Shown here piece by piece: positions 24,318 through 35,836 of a stretch of 64,000 nucleotides of DNA. Within the stretch, counting starts at the first letter, position 1; every line of letters starts with the position of its first letter. Both the position numbers and the translations under genes were made by a program. Source of the stretch: Hyperoodon ampullatus. Taxonomy: Eukaryota > Chordata > Mammalia > Artiodactyla > Ziphiidae. The stretch covers positions 155,692,353 to 155,756,352 of the forward strand of contig OX457058.1 in assembly GCA_949752795.1 (NCBI GenBank), given 5' to 3'. The notes under the pieces are model-generated. The model made no database searches and was not told the DNA's origin. It saw only the letters and a list, made by a program, of their open reading frames with translations.

Positions 24318-24915
24318 TTTTGTTATCTTTTGCTGTTTCACACGTTACCACAAACTTAGCAGGTTAAGACATCATCCATTTATTCTCTCACAGTTTCTGA
24401 GAGTCAGGATTCTGGGCACATCTTGACTAGGTCCTTTGCTTAGGGTCTCTCACAGGTTGAAACCAAGGTTTCTGCCAGGACTGGGGTCTCATCTGAAGGC
24501 TCAGTTGGAGAAGGATCTACTTCCAAGCTCACAGGGTTGTTGGAGCAATTCTATTTCTGCAGTGTTGTTGGATTGAAGGTCTCAGTTCCTAGTGGCTGTT
24601 AGCTGGAGACTGTTCTCAGTTCCTTGCTATGTGGGTTTCCCCGCCAGCCATGGCAGTTTGCTTTATCAAAGCCAGCAAAAGGTTGGGGGGGGCAGGAGGG
24701 ATGTGGGGAGAGATTGAGAGAGAGAGAGGCAGCAACAAGATGGAAGTTGCAATCTTGCATAATCACGGAAGTGACATCCCAGTACCTTTGCCATACTCTG
24801 TTAGTAAGAAGTAAGTACCCAGTTCCACCCACACTCAAAAGGAGGCCATTATACAAGGGCGTAAATACTAGGAGGTGGAGACCATTGGGGGGCATCTTTG
24901 TCTGTCTGCCACAGC
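24318..24915. mobile_element. Old LTR-like mammal-wide repeat, copy 1
   Basis: It starts near 'ttatcttttgctgtttcaca' and contains 'tctcacagtttctgagagtc', 'gtggctgttagctggagact', 'gaagtgacatcccagtacc' and 'ggaggtggagaccattgggg'. The same order of segments occurs at 25945-26482. The ends resemble MaLR-type LTRs, but I cannot name the family. Orientation relative to a family consensus is therefore left open. Confidence 0.55.
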
Positions 24916-25627
24916 ATGCCTGACCTCTTGGTTGTCCTTCACATTCTTTATTTTGCTTAACTTTAGGTTTATGTTAAACCTCAGTCCACAGAATCCAGTT
25001 TATCAGAGCAAGTCTAAGTGGTATATCTGCCCTTCAGTATTCCAGCAGAATTCTGGAAGCTTTGTTCTCCAGAAACTTAGAGTTTTGCTATACTTTTTGT
25101 CCCTGTAAATAGAAATTTATGTTTCCATTAATGAACACTGCAATTTCAGGGGCGCTTTGTTTTCCTTCTGATTGATCGTCATTGGGCAGTCACTCCTAAC
25201 AAAGAGAACAGTTTTAAGTTTCTTTTCCTCCTTGGCCTCTCCGTTAAGCGGTTAATGATCTGGAAGCAAGTACTTGGAGGTGCTGGGAGAGCTTCAATTT
25301 AAAGGCACACTTTATAAAGAGAAGCTGCCATCTACAATGATAAAGTAAGGATGGTTAATACTAATTTATCTATGTAAATCTGGATATTTGGACCTCCAGT
25401 TTGTTTGTTTTTTCCACACAAATGTATGAGCTGAAAGTACAGGCTAGTACTATGAGCATCTAACTGTGAAAGGCTTTCTCTACCTCCTCTTGGGATTCTA
25501 AGGGAAGACAAGCAATATAGGAACATGGTTGCAGGTTGATACAGGCACAAGAAAAAGCTCCCTTATAATTGTTTCCATTCACATGGTTCTAATCAGTACT
25601 ATTTAGACTGAGATAGGGAGTCCTTTA
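24916..25627. other. Unique sequence, possible conserved noncoding element
   Basis: The part at about 25090-25330 shows no repeat signature. It is rich in AT-hook and homeobox-like cores such as ccattaatgaac and gttaatgatc. That look is typical of conserved enhancers, but only an alignment can test it. Confidence 0.35.
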
Positions 25628-25742
25628 ATTTATTCACTCCTTTAATGTATTCATCAAATATTCTTGGGCATTTTCTATGACCCAGCTACTGTGCTAGGTG
25701 ATGGAGTTACAATTATATATATTCCCAGACCTCAAAGATTTA
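25628..25742 (-). mobile_element. L2 LINE fragment
   Basis: The plus strand shows 'tgtattcatcaaatattctt', 'cccagctactgtgctaggtg' and 'gatggagttacaatta', which is the L2 3' end in reverse. Confidence 0.6.
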
Positions 25743-25944
25743 TTTGCTCAAACATTATCCTCCAAATCTTTACTGTTTTCTTTCTACCATTAATGGGAGT
25801 AGGTAGCTCTCTATTTTCCTCCTTCTTAGGGGCTAGAGAATATAGGCAAATGCAGATGATCAAGCCTCTTATATTGCCCCACTGCCAGTTTATTCTCCCT
25901 CCCTTTCTTTACCTTACTACATAGCACTTCTACGGGGGCAGTAT

Positions 25945-26482
25945 ATATTAGTTATCTATGGCTGCATGACAGATTAACCCAGAATTTAGCAGCTGAAAAC
26001 AGCATTTCTTATTTCACAGTTTCTGTGAGTTAGGAACCCAGGCATGCCTTAGCTGGGTCCTCTGGCTCAGTTAATCAAAGTGGGGCTGCAGTCATCTCAA
26101 AGGTCTACTGGGGAAAGAGCTGCTTCTAAACTCACTCATATAGCTGTTGGCAGGATTTAGTTCCTTGCAAGTTGTTGGACTGCAGGTCTCATTCCTCATT
26201 GGCTGTTGGCCAGAGGCTTCCCTCATTGCCTTGCCACACAGACCTCTCTATAGGGCAGCTCATTACATGGCAGCTTGCTTTATCTGAGAGCAAGTGACAA
26301 GAGCCAGAGAGTGTGAACAAGACCAAAGCTACAGTCTTTTGTAACGTAAACTAGGAAGTCACATCCCATGACTTCTGTTGTATTCTGTTCATTAAGAGCG
26401 GTTCACCAGAACTAAAAAAGTGGAGACAATTACACTTGGGCAATTACACCTTGCCTCCTTGGGAGCCATTTTAGAACTTGTC
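25945..26482. mobile_element. Old LTR-like mammal-wide repeat, copy 2
   Basis: It shares segment order and orientation with copy 1 at 24318-24915. It has 'atttcacagtttctgtgagt', 'cttagctgggtcctctggct', 'cattggctgttggccagagg', 'ggaagtcacatcccatgact' and 'gagccattttagaact'. The two copies differ at many positions, so both are old. Confidence 0.55.
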
Positions 26483-26617
26483 ATCTGTGGACAGAGTGAT
26501 ATTTTAATTCTAGAAGGTAGTTGTTATGAGAAGCTTAAGACATAATGAATTACCTATCAGCTACCCCTTGCCCATCCAGAGCTGTCAGCCCTTTTCCTAT
26601 TTTCTGTCTGAGCACAT

Positions 26618-26650
<33 letters not shown>

Positions 26651-27893
26651 TGGGATTGGGAATGAGAGGCCAAAAGAAATAATATTATTTTTTACAAAGA
26701 ATTATCAAATATTAAATCTGGAAAGGACATTAGAGGGCCTCATGCAAATGAAGAAACAGTGGCCTAGTTATCTTTTGTGTAACCCCACACTGGATCTCCA
26801 GGGAGATCCACAGAGGCCCAGAGACATTTTCCCAAAGATGATTTCCTTCTTCTTCCAGTCCCTGCCAGAGCCTCATGGGAGATCATGTGACCAGTGTTTA
26901 CCACCTACTTCCCCCAGGACAGAAACACCTGCCACACTGAAAGGCTCACTCAGGAACCTTGTCATCTGCATGCTACCTGTCTAGCAATGCCTTTGTTACG
27001 TACGTTGATTCTGCTTTTTGCCTAGAAAAGAAATCTTGTTTAGGATAAATATTAGTTTTATAATTAACATATCTACCACGTTTAGGTCAATAAATTTCAT
27101 CACTCATCTGCAGGGCTGACTTCCTTCTGGAAACCACTAGATCTGGGGCTGCAGGCTGAGCATGCTGTGTAATATAGCTGCAAGTCTGCTTACAGAACAG
27201 AGTCCAATAGTCTATGAATACTCTTCTGTATATGAATAGCAATAGCTGAAAAATTCATAAGGCTTTGATCAAAGAATTTTACATTTGCTGTTTCCTTTTT
27301 TTTTTTTTTTTTGGAACAGCAGCCCACCTGTCAAAAATATCAGCTTTTACTTTCTGCTTGCAATCTAAATGGACCCAGCTGTTCCTCAGCTACTTTGATA
27401 TGACGTTAGCCACTTAGGGCAGTTGCAAGAAATGGTACCCAAGGGTTAAACTCTCTTGCCTCTCCATTTGTTTTGTGATACTGTTGGAAATCTTGAACTA
27501 ATCACACAGAGAAGAAGAGGCAGAGGATAAATGGCTACAGCATGTTTGGAGAGGGAGTAATAATGGTTGGCTGTTCCCAAGAACTCTCTTCCATGGCCTG
27601 ACACCCTGAGTCTCTGTCCAGTGTAAATCTGAGTAACTTATAAACTCTATATATATTTGTGAGGGAGCTCTCTTTTTGCACCAGACAATATCTAAGAATG
27701 AATAATATACTAAAGGAGCTGTAGTTACTTGGGAAGGGAACGGCGCCATTTTACTTTATACTTAATGTCACTGGCAGAAATGTGAGGATGTTACCAATGT
27801 AAGCTTGGTAACTTATTGGCTCTTACCTGGCTTAATGACATTATTTGCAGTCTGTTTATTTAGTTTATGGCAAGTCTTGGCATATTAAAATGG
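26483..27893. other. Unique noncoding sequence with a GACA microsatellite
   Basis: No gene is seen. A (GACA)n tract lies at 26621-26650 and a T-run at 27296-27313. The 152-codon frame at 26526-26984 reads through the GACA tract (repeated RQTD) and has no known motif. Confidence 0.5.
26621..26650 (+). repeat. (GACA)n microsatellite
   Basis: This is about seven tandem GACA units without interruption. Confidence 0.95.
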
Positions 27894-27903
27894 TACCTTC
27901 AGG

Positions 27904-28117
27904 GGACTTCCCTGGTGGTCCAGTGGGTAAGACTCTGCATTCCCAGTGCAGGGGGTCCAGGTTCGATCCCTGGTCAGGGAACTAGATCCCAAACGAGATC
28001 CCACAAATAAGAAGTCCTCATGCCACAACTAAAGAGCCCACATGCTGCAACTAAAAAGCTCCTGAATGCTGCAACGAAGATCCCGCGTGCCACAGCTAAG
28101 ACCAGGAGCAGCCAAAA

Positions 28118-28148
<31 letters not shown>

Positions 28149-28158
28149 AATAAAATAC
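27904..28158 (+). mobile_element. CHR-type SINE, 'ggtccagtgg' head variant
   Basis: The tRNA-like head has an A-box-like tggtccagtgg and a B-box ggttcgatccc (27960-27970). An A-rich (AAAT)n tail ends the element. The TSD is imperfect: taccttcagg at 27894-27903 and tacctgcagg at 28159-28168. Its head differs from the 'ggcgcagtgg' elements, so it belongs to another, probably older, subfamily. Confidence 0.92.
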
Positions 28159-28168
28159 TACCTGCAGG

Positions 28169-29689
28169 CAAAATACTAAATAATTTGTTCACCCTTAGGT
28201 TATTTTTTTTAAAGCCACTCTTAGAAATGATAAAATTAAAAAAAAGAAAGCTTGATTGATAACAGAATGGTGGGATATGTGGCCAGATGCAAATCAAAAA
28301 GGCTAGAAGAAAAGGCAGCAGTTAGCAGGTGGGTATCCCAGAAGCTAGCAGGTCCTTACGTGCAGTAGACAGAGGCCCAGGAGAAAACAGATGATTGGTC
28401 TCAGGGACATCTGGCAGGGATCTAGGATGTGGGATGGGATGTCAGCCTTTGGGAGGATCAGTGTGGAGCAGGCCTGTATCAACAGCTTGAGGTCGGGGCA
28501 AGATAGTGAAGAATGATGAGATCTGAGATACAAGGGCTTGGGCAGGTCAGGACCACAGTCAGCAAGGTCAGGATTAAGTCTCATGGGTTTTGAACTTCTT
28601 TTTTTCTCCTTGACCAGAGGCAAGGCTGGTCCCAGGGCCTGAGACACTTGCTTGAATTTGGGTTTTATGTGACACCAAACAAAAGGAGGTGCATTATTCT
28701 AGAGTCACCATATGTCCTAGTTTCTCTAGGATGGGCCCACTTTATACTTGTTCCAGTATAGTAATTAATAATGCTCCCATTTCATGTAAAAGTGACTGGT
28801 TTGGTCATTTTTAATGATAAATGGAAGGTCACATGGTTATGCTAATAATTTCCCAAAACATGTTCCATAGAAAATCTGTTTGTAAACTGTTACACAGAAG
28901 CCACAAAAGCAGAATTCTCTGGTCCTATAAGTATGGAAAAACTGGCATTAACTGGAGTTAAATAGGATTATTCACTGCAGGACTTCTCATTGTCTTTAAT
29001 GTGCTGATGTGGAGTGTAAATCTCCAAGAAGGGGAGAGAGTTCTTAGTTTCCCATCCTAGGTTGATCTGTTGGCACACTTTGGTACCCCCGAGACTACTA
29101 TTCTATAGGGGCACACTTTGGGGAACTTTAGTTAATTGAATATGGGGTCCTAGAAGGAAGTGAGTTATCACCCTTCATGTACTAGGGTAGTCAGCAAAGT
29201 CAGCAGCCATCTGTTAAATAAATAATTACTTGAGAGAACAAGTGTATACTGTGCCACAGTCTTCTAGTTTGCTGATTATTCACTAACATGAGCAGCATTA
29301 TATGTTATCTGTGACTAGCTAGAGTAACAATCTGAAAAATGACTAGCTCTCAAGCCCTGTGGCAAACCCACCTACTAGTTAGGACATGGAAAGGAAGAGA
29401 ATTTTCTTTGTTTAGCCTTTCATTGCATGGTGTCCTTAAAGGAAAGATTATTGAAGAGATAATGGGTCAGCAGGTGTGTGTGTGTGTGTGTGTGTGTATC
29501 TCTGTTCATGGGGAGGGGACCTCAGGAAATACATATTTTTAACCAGCATTTCAGATAATTCTGATAAGGGTGGCCCTGAAACCATTTGCTGAGAAACATT
29601 TCATTGTGGAAGTGTTCTGTGGAGGGATTCTTTTGCTGATAAAACACCATACTGATCCTTTCTTCCATTATGTTGAGTCCGTGGATACG
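28169..29689. other. Unique sequence with unassigned old repeats
   Basis: No gene is seen. 'agtcaccatatgtcctagtt' near 28701 and 'cccaaaacatgttccataga' near 28852 look like old DNA-transposon relics, but I cannot name them. A short stretch near 29540-29610 resembles MER5 ('aaccatttgctgagaaacat'). A (GT)n run lies at 29474-29497. Confidence 0.4.
29474..29497 (+). repeat. (GT)n microsatellite
   Basis: This is twelve GT units in a row. Confidence 0.95.
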
Positions 29690-29832
29690 CTGAGCTCCTA
29701 CTACCTGCCACATCCTATGCTATGTGCTTTCTACATGCATGTGCTTACCATTGTATGCTAAATAATCATTCATAATAACCCTAAAATTCAGTATTATTAT
29801 CCCCAGATGGATGGGGATACAGAAAATGTTTA
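29690..29832 (-). mobile_element. MIR relic
   Basis: The plus strand shows 'gagctcctactacctgccac', 'aataaccctaaaattcagta' and 'ttattatccccagatgg', the reverse of the MIR 3' half. Confidence 0.65.
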
Positions 29833-30734
29833 AAGATGGACCTTTAGGTGGGCCTGATCTCCTCATATGAGGCTGTCCCTTTCAGGCCCCAAGAGAAGGT
29901 CTTCGCTCTTACATCTACCCCTCAACAACTCTGCAGGATACGGATACATGAGCCAAGACTCCAGTCTGAGTCTTTGCCCTGAGGCTGTTACATAGAACTC
30001 ATGTGGAGCCTTAACAAGCATAAGACTATTCCATTACAGACAGCATCGTATACTGACACATTTTATCTGTCTGCCTGGTAGAATGGGTCAGTATCAAAGC
30101 TAATCCAGGGAGAATGATGAAGCATTGATCTCCTAGGTTTTATCAGGTGGGCAGACTGAAGTCAACCCACACAGAAAAGTTTTCGTGAAATAAGGTAGAG
30201 CAAGAAAAGGAGAGATAGGTTTGCTGTGTTTCTGTTACAATGTTAAAATCCAGACAAGTAGCACAAGCAGCTTTATGTCTTTAGCTGGGCCTAAGAATAC
30301 TTTTTCATTTAATGTTATTGAAAGACCCAGGCTCCTTGTGATTGTAGCAAGGATTTCACACTCAAAAGCCTACGAAATCTTAGAACATGTAGAGACTGAG
30401 GACTGTCTGCTGTGTGGGGTTTGCAATGGTGACCTGAGGAAGTCATGCCCTTTTTACAGGGGACTGCCCTTTTTAGGGTCATTGGATGAACTGCCTCAGG
30501 GACATGTGGTCATCGTTTTGCCAGAAATTTCCATTTTTAAAGAAAAGTTGAAAATCTGTATTTTATTTTAGTGTTTCTGATTTTTTGATGTTGTATTTAA
30601 TTTAAATGTTTAAAGCATTTTATTGGCCAAATAAGACCTATGGACTCCCAGTCAATGATCTCCGTTTTACTGCTATGGAAGGGAGAACCTGTCACTGAAG
30701 TAAAGGAACACGGTTTTCTGGGTGTCTTCAGTGT
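29833..30734. other. Unique noncoding sequence
   Basis: No gene was recognised. The 116-codon frame at 30221-30571 has no match to a family I know and no supporting signals. 30540-30650 is AT-rich and may be an old repeat end. Confidence 0.4.
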
Positions 30735-30897
30735 TTTAGACATTTTATAACACCTCATAAAGTTCTCAAAACAACTCTGTGTTTAGAAATCATCATGCCC
30801 ATCTTACAGATGAAAGCGAGGTTCAGAGAAGTTAAATGACTGCCAAGTTTACACTGCCTACTAGTGGCTAGTGCAGGTCTGAATTCAGGTTGGTTTG
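30735..30897 (-). mobile_element. MIR relic
   Basis: The plus strand shows 'catcttacagatgaaagcga', 'ggttcagagaagttaaatga' and 'gtctgaattcaggttggttt', which is the MIR core in reverse. Confidence 0.75.
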
Positions 30898-33269
30898 ACT
30901 GCAAAGACCTGCAGACTTGGTGATGCTGTGCCTCCCATCTTCTGGGAGGGGAGAGTCCTTCTCAGGGTTATTACATCACTATTATGGCGTCGAGGGCCAT
31001 GCCACTGTTCTCCAAAGGTCAGCCCCACTGGTATATGATGCAGGTGCTGGACTGGCTCTCCTTTGATTAGCATGAACTATGAGTTAGTAATTGATTACCA
31101 CCTTTTCTGGGGTTGTCAAGCTTAAATTTATTCCGTTTTGTGGAATCACCCTTCCATGTCCTTGAAGTCCCTATGTTCAGTCTACATTATCTAGATTCCA
31201 CATTAGCTAGATATTTCATGTGTGAAATTAAGCTTCCTGAATTGCAACCAAAATGTGGCTATTAGCCTCCAATTGGAGGTATGTGTGTGTCTATCTATTG
31301 ATCTGCCAGTTATCTTTAAAATCAAGGTAAATTATCATTCATTTTATATTGGGAATTTTGTGACACTTCTTGACACACCTTGAATCTCTGAGTTGCTACA
31401 AAACCAGGACACGAAGTCGAAGCTCTAATCTGTGTCTGTCACTTGTTTTTGAATAGATTAGGAACGCCTAGAGGATTAGGCTTGCGTCTATATAGTTCGT
31501 TTTATACAGAGATGAAAGCTTTCACTGCATTATCTATAATTGGGTGTTTAATAAATGCTTTTTGATGAGGATAATGGTATGGGAATAAAACTCTTGAGAT
31601 CCAGGATTTACCTGGATTTCTTGACTCATTAGGGGATGAAAGGGTGAATGTGGATGCTTGGACACATAGGAATGTGGATCTCATTCTGGAAACTGTGTGC
31701 TCTCCTGGCTTGGAATACTGGGAAGAGGAAAAACTGGAAGGGTGTGACTAAGACAGAAATTCTGTTGATTTGATCACAACACCAGACTCCATTTGGAATC
31801 CGGCAGTGCATCTCATAGGCCTCAGATCGCTTGACAAATCACACCAAGATTTACTCACAGTCACTGCCGTTATGGTGTGTATTCACAGGCACACCAGTGC
31901 CCAAGAGGGGTGAAGGCAGAGGTTAATGGCTTTCTTTATATTTGCATTATTACTTGAACCCTGGCTTTCGTGGTCAGATGGGTTTTATACGCTCTTCCCA
32001 TCTAGCTTTCTGAAGTGTTTTCAGATTGTCTATTTTAGGGCTGTTTTATGGTTGCCTTTTCTTATATCTGTTTTGTATGCTAGAAAGTAAGTAAAGAAAA
32101 TTCAAGATATGAGCTCTGCCATGCACACTAAAGTAAATATTAAGTCTTTTGTTGAGCTTTCTAAAGGCCAAATTGTATTTCCTTTTTATCTAAAATGTTA
32201 AAAAATGTTGGCAATTTTAACCAGCTGCCCTAAATGTATCAAAAGGCCCTTAGAAGTTTTCTTCTTTGTCACCATGGTGAATTCTTTAAGCAAATTGATT
32301 CTGAGCTTGCACATCAATGTGAATATACCTAGTGGCAGTGAAATGTGCACTTAAAATGTTAAATTCTATGTTTTGTATATTTTACCACAGTAAAGAAAAT
32401 TTTATTTTAAGCATCTAATCAGCCCTCAAGATTGTCAGACTGATCCACAGATCATGGGCAGTATTTGCATGTAGTACTGTAAGTGTATGGGTAGAGAATA
32501 TTACTCTATAACACTCAAGTGCAAGACATATCATATTATTTTAGTTTCCCTAAATCAAATTAAATTTGGTTCTGAGCTCTCATCTAGTGGAAGAGTATGT
32601 GAAAAAATCAATTGCATTATGTTTGAGGGAACACATTGCCTAGGGTTCTTCAAAAATTTGGGTGAAACTTTCATGAGATCAAGAAAATAGGAGTAGAGGG
32701 TTGCATCCTTCCCGTGGGGCCCCGTTGTAATTATTTCTCTATTTGACACATGATGCAGCTCTCCAGTTTGGTCTTTCACTATCTGTCAAGCTCATAGGCC
32801 TGCTGGTTACAGAGAGGCTCCTCATAATGGCCCTCTACTGACCACAAACTTGGCCAGAGAAACACTTTCTGCTCTTCTTCAGGCTGTAGCGTTGGTTCTG
32901 TAGGAACCAGCAGGAATCCCTTCTGTCTTGGGTGTTACTTCAGAGGGGACCTGGGTCTCTATTATTCATAGAAACTCACTAATTCATTATCCCTTTTCTA
33001 ACTCAGAAAAGCCCATCCCCTCTGGTTGGGCTGTCTACTTCCTTAAACCCTAGCACTCCATCAGCCTAAGCTCCCAGGCAAACTTCTGTATGAGGGAAGT
33101 TGAATTCTGGGTGTCTGCTAACTTTGAGTCTTCTGCTGTAAGTCACAGAAGTTGTTAGTGATCTGGAGAGTAAAGGATCTGAGGCTCAGAACAGGATGGC
33201 CTAGGATCTTCTTGGTATGGGGAGGTAAAAATGCTTCTCCGTTTTCTGAATGTCCAAGGCAGCTAGAAC
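30898..33269. other. Unique noncoding sequence
   Basis: No gene or clear repeat is seen in about 2.4 kb. Two similar 16-17-base segments (acattatctagattcca and acattagctagatattt) lie side by side at about 31185-31217. Open frames are under 75 codons. Confidence 0.45.
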
Positions 33270-33285
33270 AAGAAATGATTATCCA

Positions 33286-33328
33286 CAATTAAAAAAATAA
33301 ATAAAATGAAAACAAATCAGAAAAAGAA
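33286..33328 (+). mobile_element. Tail-only retrotransposition insertion (A-rich)
   Basis: The 43-bp A-rich insert contains AAATAAATAAAA, like SINE tails in this window. It is bracketed by a perfect 16-bp direct repeat, aagaaatgattatcca, at 33270-33285 and 33329-33344. The repeat length is right for a target-site duplication. No element body remains, so this looks like an extremely 5'-truncated insertion. Confidence 0.75.
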
Positions 33329-33344
33329 AAGAAATGATTATCCA

Positions 33345-33412
33345 AGCAGTATTTTTGTTTGTTTGTTTGTGTTTTTTTTGCTATGCAAACATTAGTAACA
33401 TAATAGTTGCAA
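33345..33412. other. T- and GTTT-rich stretch
   Basis: A TTTG-rich stretch (tttttgtttgtttgtttgtg) follows the tail-only insertion. It precedes the MIR. Confidence 0.5.
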
Positions 33413-33645
33413 ATGTGGCTTCAGAGACAGAGAGCTTGAATTCGAATCTTGGTTCTGCCCACTCACTGATGACTTTGGGCAAGTTACTTAGTTCCCCATG
33501 CTTCAATTTCCTCATATATAAAATGGAAATAATAAGAGTATTTTATCATGAACTTATTATAAGAAACAAGTACATTAATATGTGTGAAGTACATGAAAAA
33601 AGTGAGCCTGGCATGTAGAAAGTGCTCAGTATGAGGAAGCTATGA
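33413..33645 (+). mobile_element. MIR relic
   Basis: The sense MIR core is seen as 'cttgaattcgaatcttggtt', 'ttgggcaagttacttagttc', 'caatttcctcatatataaaa' and 'gtagaaagtgctcagtatg'. Confidence 0.82.
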
Positions 33646-35222
33646 TAATAACTATTGTTATTGTTATTATTATTATTACATAACATCACCAAGGCTGGTC
33701 ATTCAGTTTTAATCCTCTGGAACTCTTTGCTTAGCTCTAATTTCAACGAATCCAAGAAAGCAGAGAAATACTCTCTACTAAATTTGGTATTGGTTCTGAG
33801 ATGCTTCCAAAAAATCTTTTGTAAGGAGTCCCTCCTGGAATATTGAAGATATCCACATATCTCAGAGGAGTGCTATAAATGTATCATTTTATGAAATTCT
33901 TATCTTTTTGCTTTCAGAATTCTAGCTGGGCCACAGAAAGAAAATTACTCAAGTGTGTAAAATAAAGCCATTTTGAAACTCAGATATGACTTAGAGATTG
34001 AGCCAAGCCCTGTCCCTTATTAGATCTGGGTAATTTACTTTTTTTGTTTGATCCCTGGCCTTTAAGTGTTGGTCTCACTTCTTTCCAGGGTTGCTGTAAG
34101 TCTTGCTAAGTTTCAGGTATAATTCCTTGAGATTCTTAGCGAGGGGAGGCCACAACAGGCCAACTGCTATAAGTAACAGTGTCCCATTGTTAGCATTGAT
34201 TTTTTTTTTCCACCCTGATAATAACTTCCAACCTGATGTGACAGCTGGTAAGCACCACATTTTTGCCTTTCCCTATGGTTATGTGTGATTGGTTTCTTTA
34301 GAAAAAAATTGTATTTCTTATATGGCTTAGGGTCTCATAAATTATGGAAATGTTTTCTTCCTGGCTTGAATGGAGCAGTAAAGCATGTCCCTGACCTGTC
34401 ACTCCCTCCACACCCCAGTGTCTGCTCATCCCCAGTGTCTCCTACTCTGATGTCACTGAGATGGTTATTGCCTCACTCATCAGAGAGCTAAGAAAAACAT
34501 CTAACTACAAGGCCAATGCTTACTCATGCTATTTCCAGGATTCAGCGTATGAATATATTGGGCATGTTTTAAACTATCGGCTTATAACCTTTGTGTCATG
34601 ATTCAGTGGTATGTCTTGATCAGTTTCCTCATCTGTCATCTCTTAGAAAGCATGTAAAAAATTAATCAAAGGAATCTGCTTATATTAGCTAGATTAATGC
34701 TAGCTGATTAGCAGATGAACCTTAAAATCTCAGTGGCTTCACAAAATAGATGTTAATTTCCCACTTATATATAAAGCCCAGCTGTAGATAGGCAGTGAGA
34801 GATCCAGGCCGATGGAAGCTTGGCCATCTTCAACAAGTGGCTTCAAAGGAATCCCTCAGTGTAGACGTCTATCCACAGACGGAGAAAGAAAGAACTTTTG
34901 GTAGTTTTTGTTTGTTTGCTTGTTTTTGTTTGTTTTTGCAAAAAAGTTATAGTAAGCAGGTAAGATGGAACTTCAGATGGAATTATTGTTAACTATGGTG
35001 GAAAAGGAGCTAACAAAGGTGAAACTGACTGTTTTCCTTTTAGCCATTTATCCTTCATTACTTAGAATCATGGAGTATTAGACTTGGAAAGGGTCTATAA
35101 ATCAACTTGTTCATTTTTCTACTCCCAGGAGATCTAGTCCTAGAACCCAGGACTTCCAACTCCTAGGCGAGTTAATGTGCTTCTTCCACATAGGACCCAC
35201 TTTTGTGAGAGCACGTTGGCAT
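33646..35222. other. Unique sequence with a possible old repeat
   Basis: No gene is seen. A short (TTA)n run lies near 33657-33677. At about 34690-34880 there is a stretch ('gccatcttcaacaagtggct') that resembles old mammal-wide repeats, but I cannot name the family. A TTTG-rich tract lies at 34905-34937. Confidence 0.4.
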
Positions 35223-35392
35223 CAGTCACTCTGCTGGGTTTAAATCCTGGCTGTACCACTTGGGAGTTGAGCAAGTTATATTATCTGCAAAGGGATAATT
35301 TTAATAACCTCTTCATTGGGTGGTTGTGAGTATTAAATGCACAATGTCTGACACACACTGCATATGAAATAAATAATATCTATCATATTCAT
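35223..35392 (+). mobile_element. MIR relic
   Basis: The sense MIR core 'tgggtttaaatcctggctgt' and 'accacttgggagttgagcaa' is followed by a degraded end. Confidence 0.75.
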
Positions 35393-35648
35393 ACTCTAAA
35401 TTTTGAAAAATGGTTACAATAATTCTCCACCCTGAATCCAGGCCCTAGGGTTATCTGTTCCCACACTGATTCTGGGCTTGGCCACATGGCTTGCTTTGGC
35501 CAATGGGACAATATGAAATGTGATGCAGGAGAGACTTGAAAAATGTCTGGGGACTTGTCATCTCTTGCTTCTCTTGGGGATCCCTGCAACTTCCACCATG
35601 TAAATGAGCCCAGGATAGCCTGATGGATGATGAGGGAGACGAGAACAG
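35393..35648 (+). mobile_element. Old mammal-wide repeat, family not assigned
   Basis: 'gggcttggccacatggcttg', 'ctttggccaatgggacaata' and 'atagcctgatggatgatgag' occur in the order seen in a common ancient repeat of mammals. I recognise the pattern but not the name. It lies directly between two MIRs. Confidence 0.5.
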
Positions 35649-35836
35649 AGCGCCCTGCTTTGGAGTCAGACTGTCCAGGTTCCAGTGCTGCCCCCACCAT
35701 ATTAATTAGCTCCGTGTGATGTTATACAACTTCTGTAAGCCTTAATTATGAGGATCAAAATGATATTTATGAGGAGTGTGGCACACAGTAGGTACTTATT
35801 CAATGTCAGCCATTCTTGTTATTATTATTATCTGAT
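35649..35836 (+). mobile_element. MIR relic
   Basis: 'ctttggagtcagactgtcca' and 'gtgtggcacacagtaggtac' mark the MIR head and 3' end. Confidence 0.72.

Noticed and set aside
24318..26482. Intact endogenous provirus with two LTRs
   Set aside because: The two LTR-like copies are strongly diverged from each other, and nothing between them resembles gag, pol or env.
26621..26650. Short regular repeat as a CRISPR-like array
   Set aside because: It is a simple GACA microsatellite with no spacers, in a mammalian genome.
26526..26984. 152-codon open frame as a gene
   Set aside because: It crosses the GACA microsatellite and has no recognisable domain.
27904..28000. tRNA gene (A- and B-box-like sequences in the SINE heads)
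   Set aside because: The boxes belong to tRNA-derived SINEs with SINE bodies, A-rich tails and mostly clear TSDs. No full cloverleaf is present.
28690..29130. Named DNA-transposon relics
   Set aside because: The words look repeat-like but I could not assign a family with enough confidence.
30221..30571. 116-codon open frame as a small gene
   Set aside because: It has no known motif, splice context or family. A frame of this size is expected by chance in 64 kb.
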